A stretch of 64,000 nt of DNA, taken from positions 6,200,001-6,264,000 of the forward strand of contig NZ_CP082301.1 of NCBI RefSeq assembly GCF_019880305.1, given 5' to 3'. The translations under genes and the position numbers were made by a program. Shown here piece after piece: positions 62,281 through 64,000 of this stretch (its first letter is position 1; every line of letters starts with the position of its first letter). The DNA is from Streptomyces decoyicus. Lineage in GTDB: Bacteria; Actinomycetota; Actinomycetes; Streptomycetales; Streptomycetaceae. The notes under the pieces were generated by a model. The model had not been told where the DNA came from, did not search any database, and saw only the letters and a program-made list of their open reading frames with translations.

Positions 62281-62286
62281 TAAGAT
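62281..62286 (+). promoter_or_regulatory. -10 element of leaderless promoter
   Basis: TAAGAT is 7 nt before the ATG at 62294 and overlaps an in-frame ATG at 62285, which therefore cannot be the start if this promoter is used. Confidence 0.6.
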
Positions 62287-62293
62287 GGACCCC

Positions 62294-62887
62294 ATGGCTA
62301 AGACCGGTACGACGACCCAGGGGCTGCGCGCGGCGATCGAGCGCAGCGGCTATTACCCGACGCTCGTGGCCGAGGCGGTGCAGGCCGCGGTCGGCGGTGA
62401 GCCCGTGGTGTCGTACCTCGTCCATCAGGAGACGACCTTCGACGCCAACGAGGTCCGCCGCCATGTCACGGTCCTGGTCCTGACCGGCACCCGCTTCATC
62501 GTCAGCCACACCGACGAGCAGGCGGCCGACGCCACCTCCCCGTCGCCGTACGCCACCACCTCCACCGAATCCGTGAAGCTGAGCCGGATCTCCTCTGTGG
62601 TGCTCAGCCGGGTGGTCGCCAACCCCGAGTCGTACACCCCGGGCCAGCTGCCCCGTGAGGTCGTGCTCACCATCGGCTGGGGCGCGGTCGCCCGCCTGGA
62701 CCTGGAGCCCGCCGCCTGCGGCGACCCCAACTGCGAGGCGGACCACGGCTATACGGGCTCCTCCACCGCCGACGACCTCTCGCTGCGGGTCAGCGAGGCC
62801 GGTGATGGCCCGGACTCGGTGCGCGAGACGCTCACCTTCGCCCAGGCGCTCTCCGAGGCCACCGCGGCCACCCCCAGCCCCCGCTGA
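62294..62887 (+). CDS. conserved actinobacterial protein (DUF5998-type)
   Basis: 197 residues from ATG 62294 (MAKTGTTTQGLRAAIERSGYYPTLVAEAV). A compact alpha/beta protein with VSYLVHQETTFDANEVRRHVTVLVLTGTRFIVSHTDEQ and a CGDPNCEADHGYTG segment that could bind a metal through Cys/His. I recognise the DUF5998-type sequence found next to pat and a phosphodiesterase in streptomycetes; no function is known. Its stop overlaps the next ATG by 1 nt, so the two are probably co-translated. Confidence 0.82.
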   Translation: MAKTGTTTQGLRAAIERSGYYPTLVAEAVQAAVGGEPVVSYLVHQETTFDANEVRRHVTVLVLTGTRFIVSHTDEQAADATSPSPYATTSTESVKLSRISSVVLSRVVANPESYTPGQLPREVVLTIGWGAVARLDLEPAACGDPNCEADHGYTGSSTADDLSLRVSEAGDGPDSVRETLTFAQALSEATAATPSPR

Positions 62888-64000
62888 TGGTCCACATCGC
62901 CCCCGCCTGGCCGGAACCCGAACCGCTCGACCCGCTCAGCGCCCCCGTACCCCGGTACGGCACCGGCTCGCTCGCCGATCTGCTGCCCACCATCACCACG
63001 GGGCTGGGGATGACCGGCCTCGCCACCACGATGGAACTGGCCCCCGCCGACCGGGCCTGCGTCTTCCTGATCGACGGCCTCGGCTGGGAGCTGCTGCGCG
63101 CCCACCCGGAGGAGGCGCCGTTTCTCACCTCCCTCCTGGGCACGTCGTTCAACGGCAGCGGCCGCCCGCTTACCGCGGGCTTCCCCTCCACCACCGCCAC
63201 CTCCCTCGCCTCGGTCGGCACCGGCCTGCCGCCGGGCGCCCACGGCCTGCCCGGATACACCTGCGAGGACCCGGCCACCGGCGCCCTGATGAACCAGCTG
63301 CGCTGGTATCCGTGGACCGACCCGTATGCCTGGCAGCCGTATCCGACGGTCTTCCAGCGCGCGGACGCCGCCGGGATCCACACCTGCCAGGTCTCCGCAC
63401 CGAACTTCCAGCACACCCCGCTCACCCAGGTCGCGCTCAGCGGCGGTACGTTCCACGGCCGGCTCTCCGGCGAGGAGCGGATGGACCTGGCCGCCGAGCA
63501 GCTCGCCGCCGGCGACCGTTCGCTGGTCTACACCTACTACTCCGAGGTCGACGGCAAGGGACACCGCTACGGCGTCAACTCCGACGCCTGGCGCGGCCAG
63601 TTGATGTACGTCGACCGGCTCGCCCAGCGGCTGGCCGAACAGCTGCCGCCGCGCAGCGCCCTCTACATCACCGCCGACCACGGCATGATCGACATCCCCT
63701 TCGACCCCGATTCCCGGATCGACTTCGACGAGGACTGGGAACTGCGCGCCGGCGTACGCCTGTTGGGCGGCGAGGGCCGGGCCCGGCACGTCTACGCCCA
63801 CCCGGGCGCGGCCGCCGATGTGCTCGCCGTCTGGCGCGAGGTGGTCGGTGAGCAGATGTGGGTGGCGAGCCGCGAAGAGGCCATCGCCGCGGGGTGGTTC
63901 GGACCGCAGGTCGACGACCGGGTGCGTGCCCGGATCGGCGATGTCGTGGCGGCCGCGCACGCCGACATGGTGATCATCGCGACCGAACGAGAGCCCCGTG
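62887..64000 (+). CDS. alkaline phosphatase-superfamily phosphodiesterase (3' truncated)
   Basis: 371 codons to the window edge, with the stop outside. Type I phosphodiesterase/nucleotide pyrophosphatase fold: metal Asp in VFLIDGLGWELL, nucleophilic Thr in GFPSTTATSLASVGTG, SEVDGKGHRYG, TADHGMIDIP and HVYAHPG, giving the usual two-metal ligand set. No signal peptide is visible, so it is probably cytoplasmic. ATG 62887 overlaps the preceding TGA. The substrate (nucleotide sugar, phosphonate or phosphodiester) is not determined. Confidence 0.9.
   Translation, partial: MVHIAPAWPEPEPLDPLSAPVPRYGTGSLADLLPTITTGLGMTGLATTMELAPADRACVFLIDGLGWELLRAHPEEAPFLTSLLGTSFNGSGRPLTAGFPSTTATSLASVGTGLPPGAHGLPGYTCEDPATGALMNQLRWYPWTDPYAWQPYPTVFQRADAAGIHTCQVSAPNFQHTPLTQVALSGGTFHGRLSGEERMDLAAEQLAAGDRSLVYTYYSEVDGKGHRYGVNSDAWRGQLMYVDRLAQRLAEQLPPRSALYITADHGMIDIPFDPDSRIDFDEDWELRAGVRLLGGEGRARHVYAHPGAAADVLAVWREVVGEQMWVASREEAIAAGWFGPQVDDRVRARIGDVVAAAHADMVIIATEREPR

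Overview
The window is a stretch of Streptomyces chromosome. The DNA is very GC-rich with G/C-rich third codon positions, and GTG and TTG starts are frequent. It carries hrdB (principal sigma factor), whiH (sporulation regulator), a vitamin B12-dependent class II ribonucleotide reductase with NrdR, an actinobacterial LexA, and the linked parE and parC genes. From memory, the order dinG-lexA-nrdR-nrdJ ... rnhB-recQ ... whiH-hrdB-protease-parE ... citrate synthase pair-parC-M16 pair-M23-GntR-ptsH-pat matches the central core of S. coelicolor (about SCO5799 to SCO5845). It is vertically inherited core DNA rather than an island. I saw no phage, IS element, CRISPR array, rRNA or tRNA.

Layout. 0-4.6 kb: the end of an NRPS-independent siderophore cluster, with two IucA/IucC synthetases around a GNAT acyltransferase; the upstream part is cut off. 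4.6-11.6 kb: DNA repair and dNTP supply (DinG-like helicase, LexA with a probable SOS box, NrdR with a pair of NrdR boxes, NrdJ). 11.9-19.8 kb: a more accessory segment with a TerD protein, a TetR/amidase divergent pair with palindromic operators, a small two-repeat barrel-like protein, a TetR/ABC-F pair resembling antibiotic self-protection modules, a histidine phosphatase and an ADP-ribosylglycohydrolase. 20-29.7 kb: RNase HII, two uncharacterised proteins, a RecQ helicase fused to a phosphoribosyltransferase-like domain, a DUF4192 protein, a debranching-enzyme-like protein and an NrtR-type Nudix regulator. 29.7-37.4 kb: a 0.9-kb intergenic region, then whiH, hrdB, a secreted trypsin-like protease, a DUF7455-type zinc-ribbon protein and parE. 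37.5-50.7 kb: a NarL-type two-component system, a DUF485/acetate permease pair, a CitAB-type two-component system, an iron-box-controlled sucrase/ferredoxin-like protein, a divergent pair of citrate synthase-family genes (one with an N-terminal helix-turn-helix) and a COG0523 metal GTPase. 50.7-64 kb: parC, two translationally coupled M16 peptidase-family genes, an M23 cell-wall hydrolase behind a c-di-AMP (ydaO-type) riboswitch, a GntR regulator, HPr, a Pat-type acetyltransferase with N-terminal GNAT domain, a DUF5998-type protein and an alkaline phosphatase-superfamily enzyme cut by the window end.

How they fit together. Acetate and C4/C6 carbon handling recurs: an acetate permease, a CitAB-like dicarboxylate/citrate sensor, two citrate synthase-family proteins and the Pat acetyltransferase (known in S. 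lividans to acetylate acyl-CoA synthetases) lie within 22 kb. Iron appears twice: siderophore synthesis at the left edge and a DmdR1/IdeR-type iron box exactly over the promoter of the ferredoxin-like gene. At least eight genes have a TANNNT -10 element 6-9 nt before the start codon, so leaderless transcription is common here. The most useful leads are the helix-turn-helix/citrate synthase fusion with palindromes in its divergent promoter, the RecQ-phosphoribosyltransferase fusion, the iron box, the uncharacterised siderophore cluster, paired inverted DnaA boxes at 25 kb, and a perfect 12-bp inverted repeat in front of the M16 operon.
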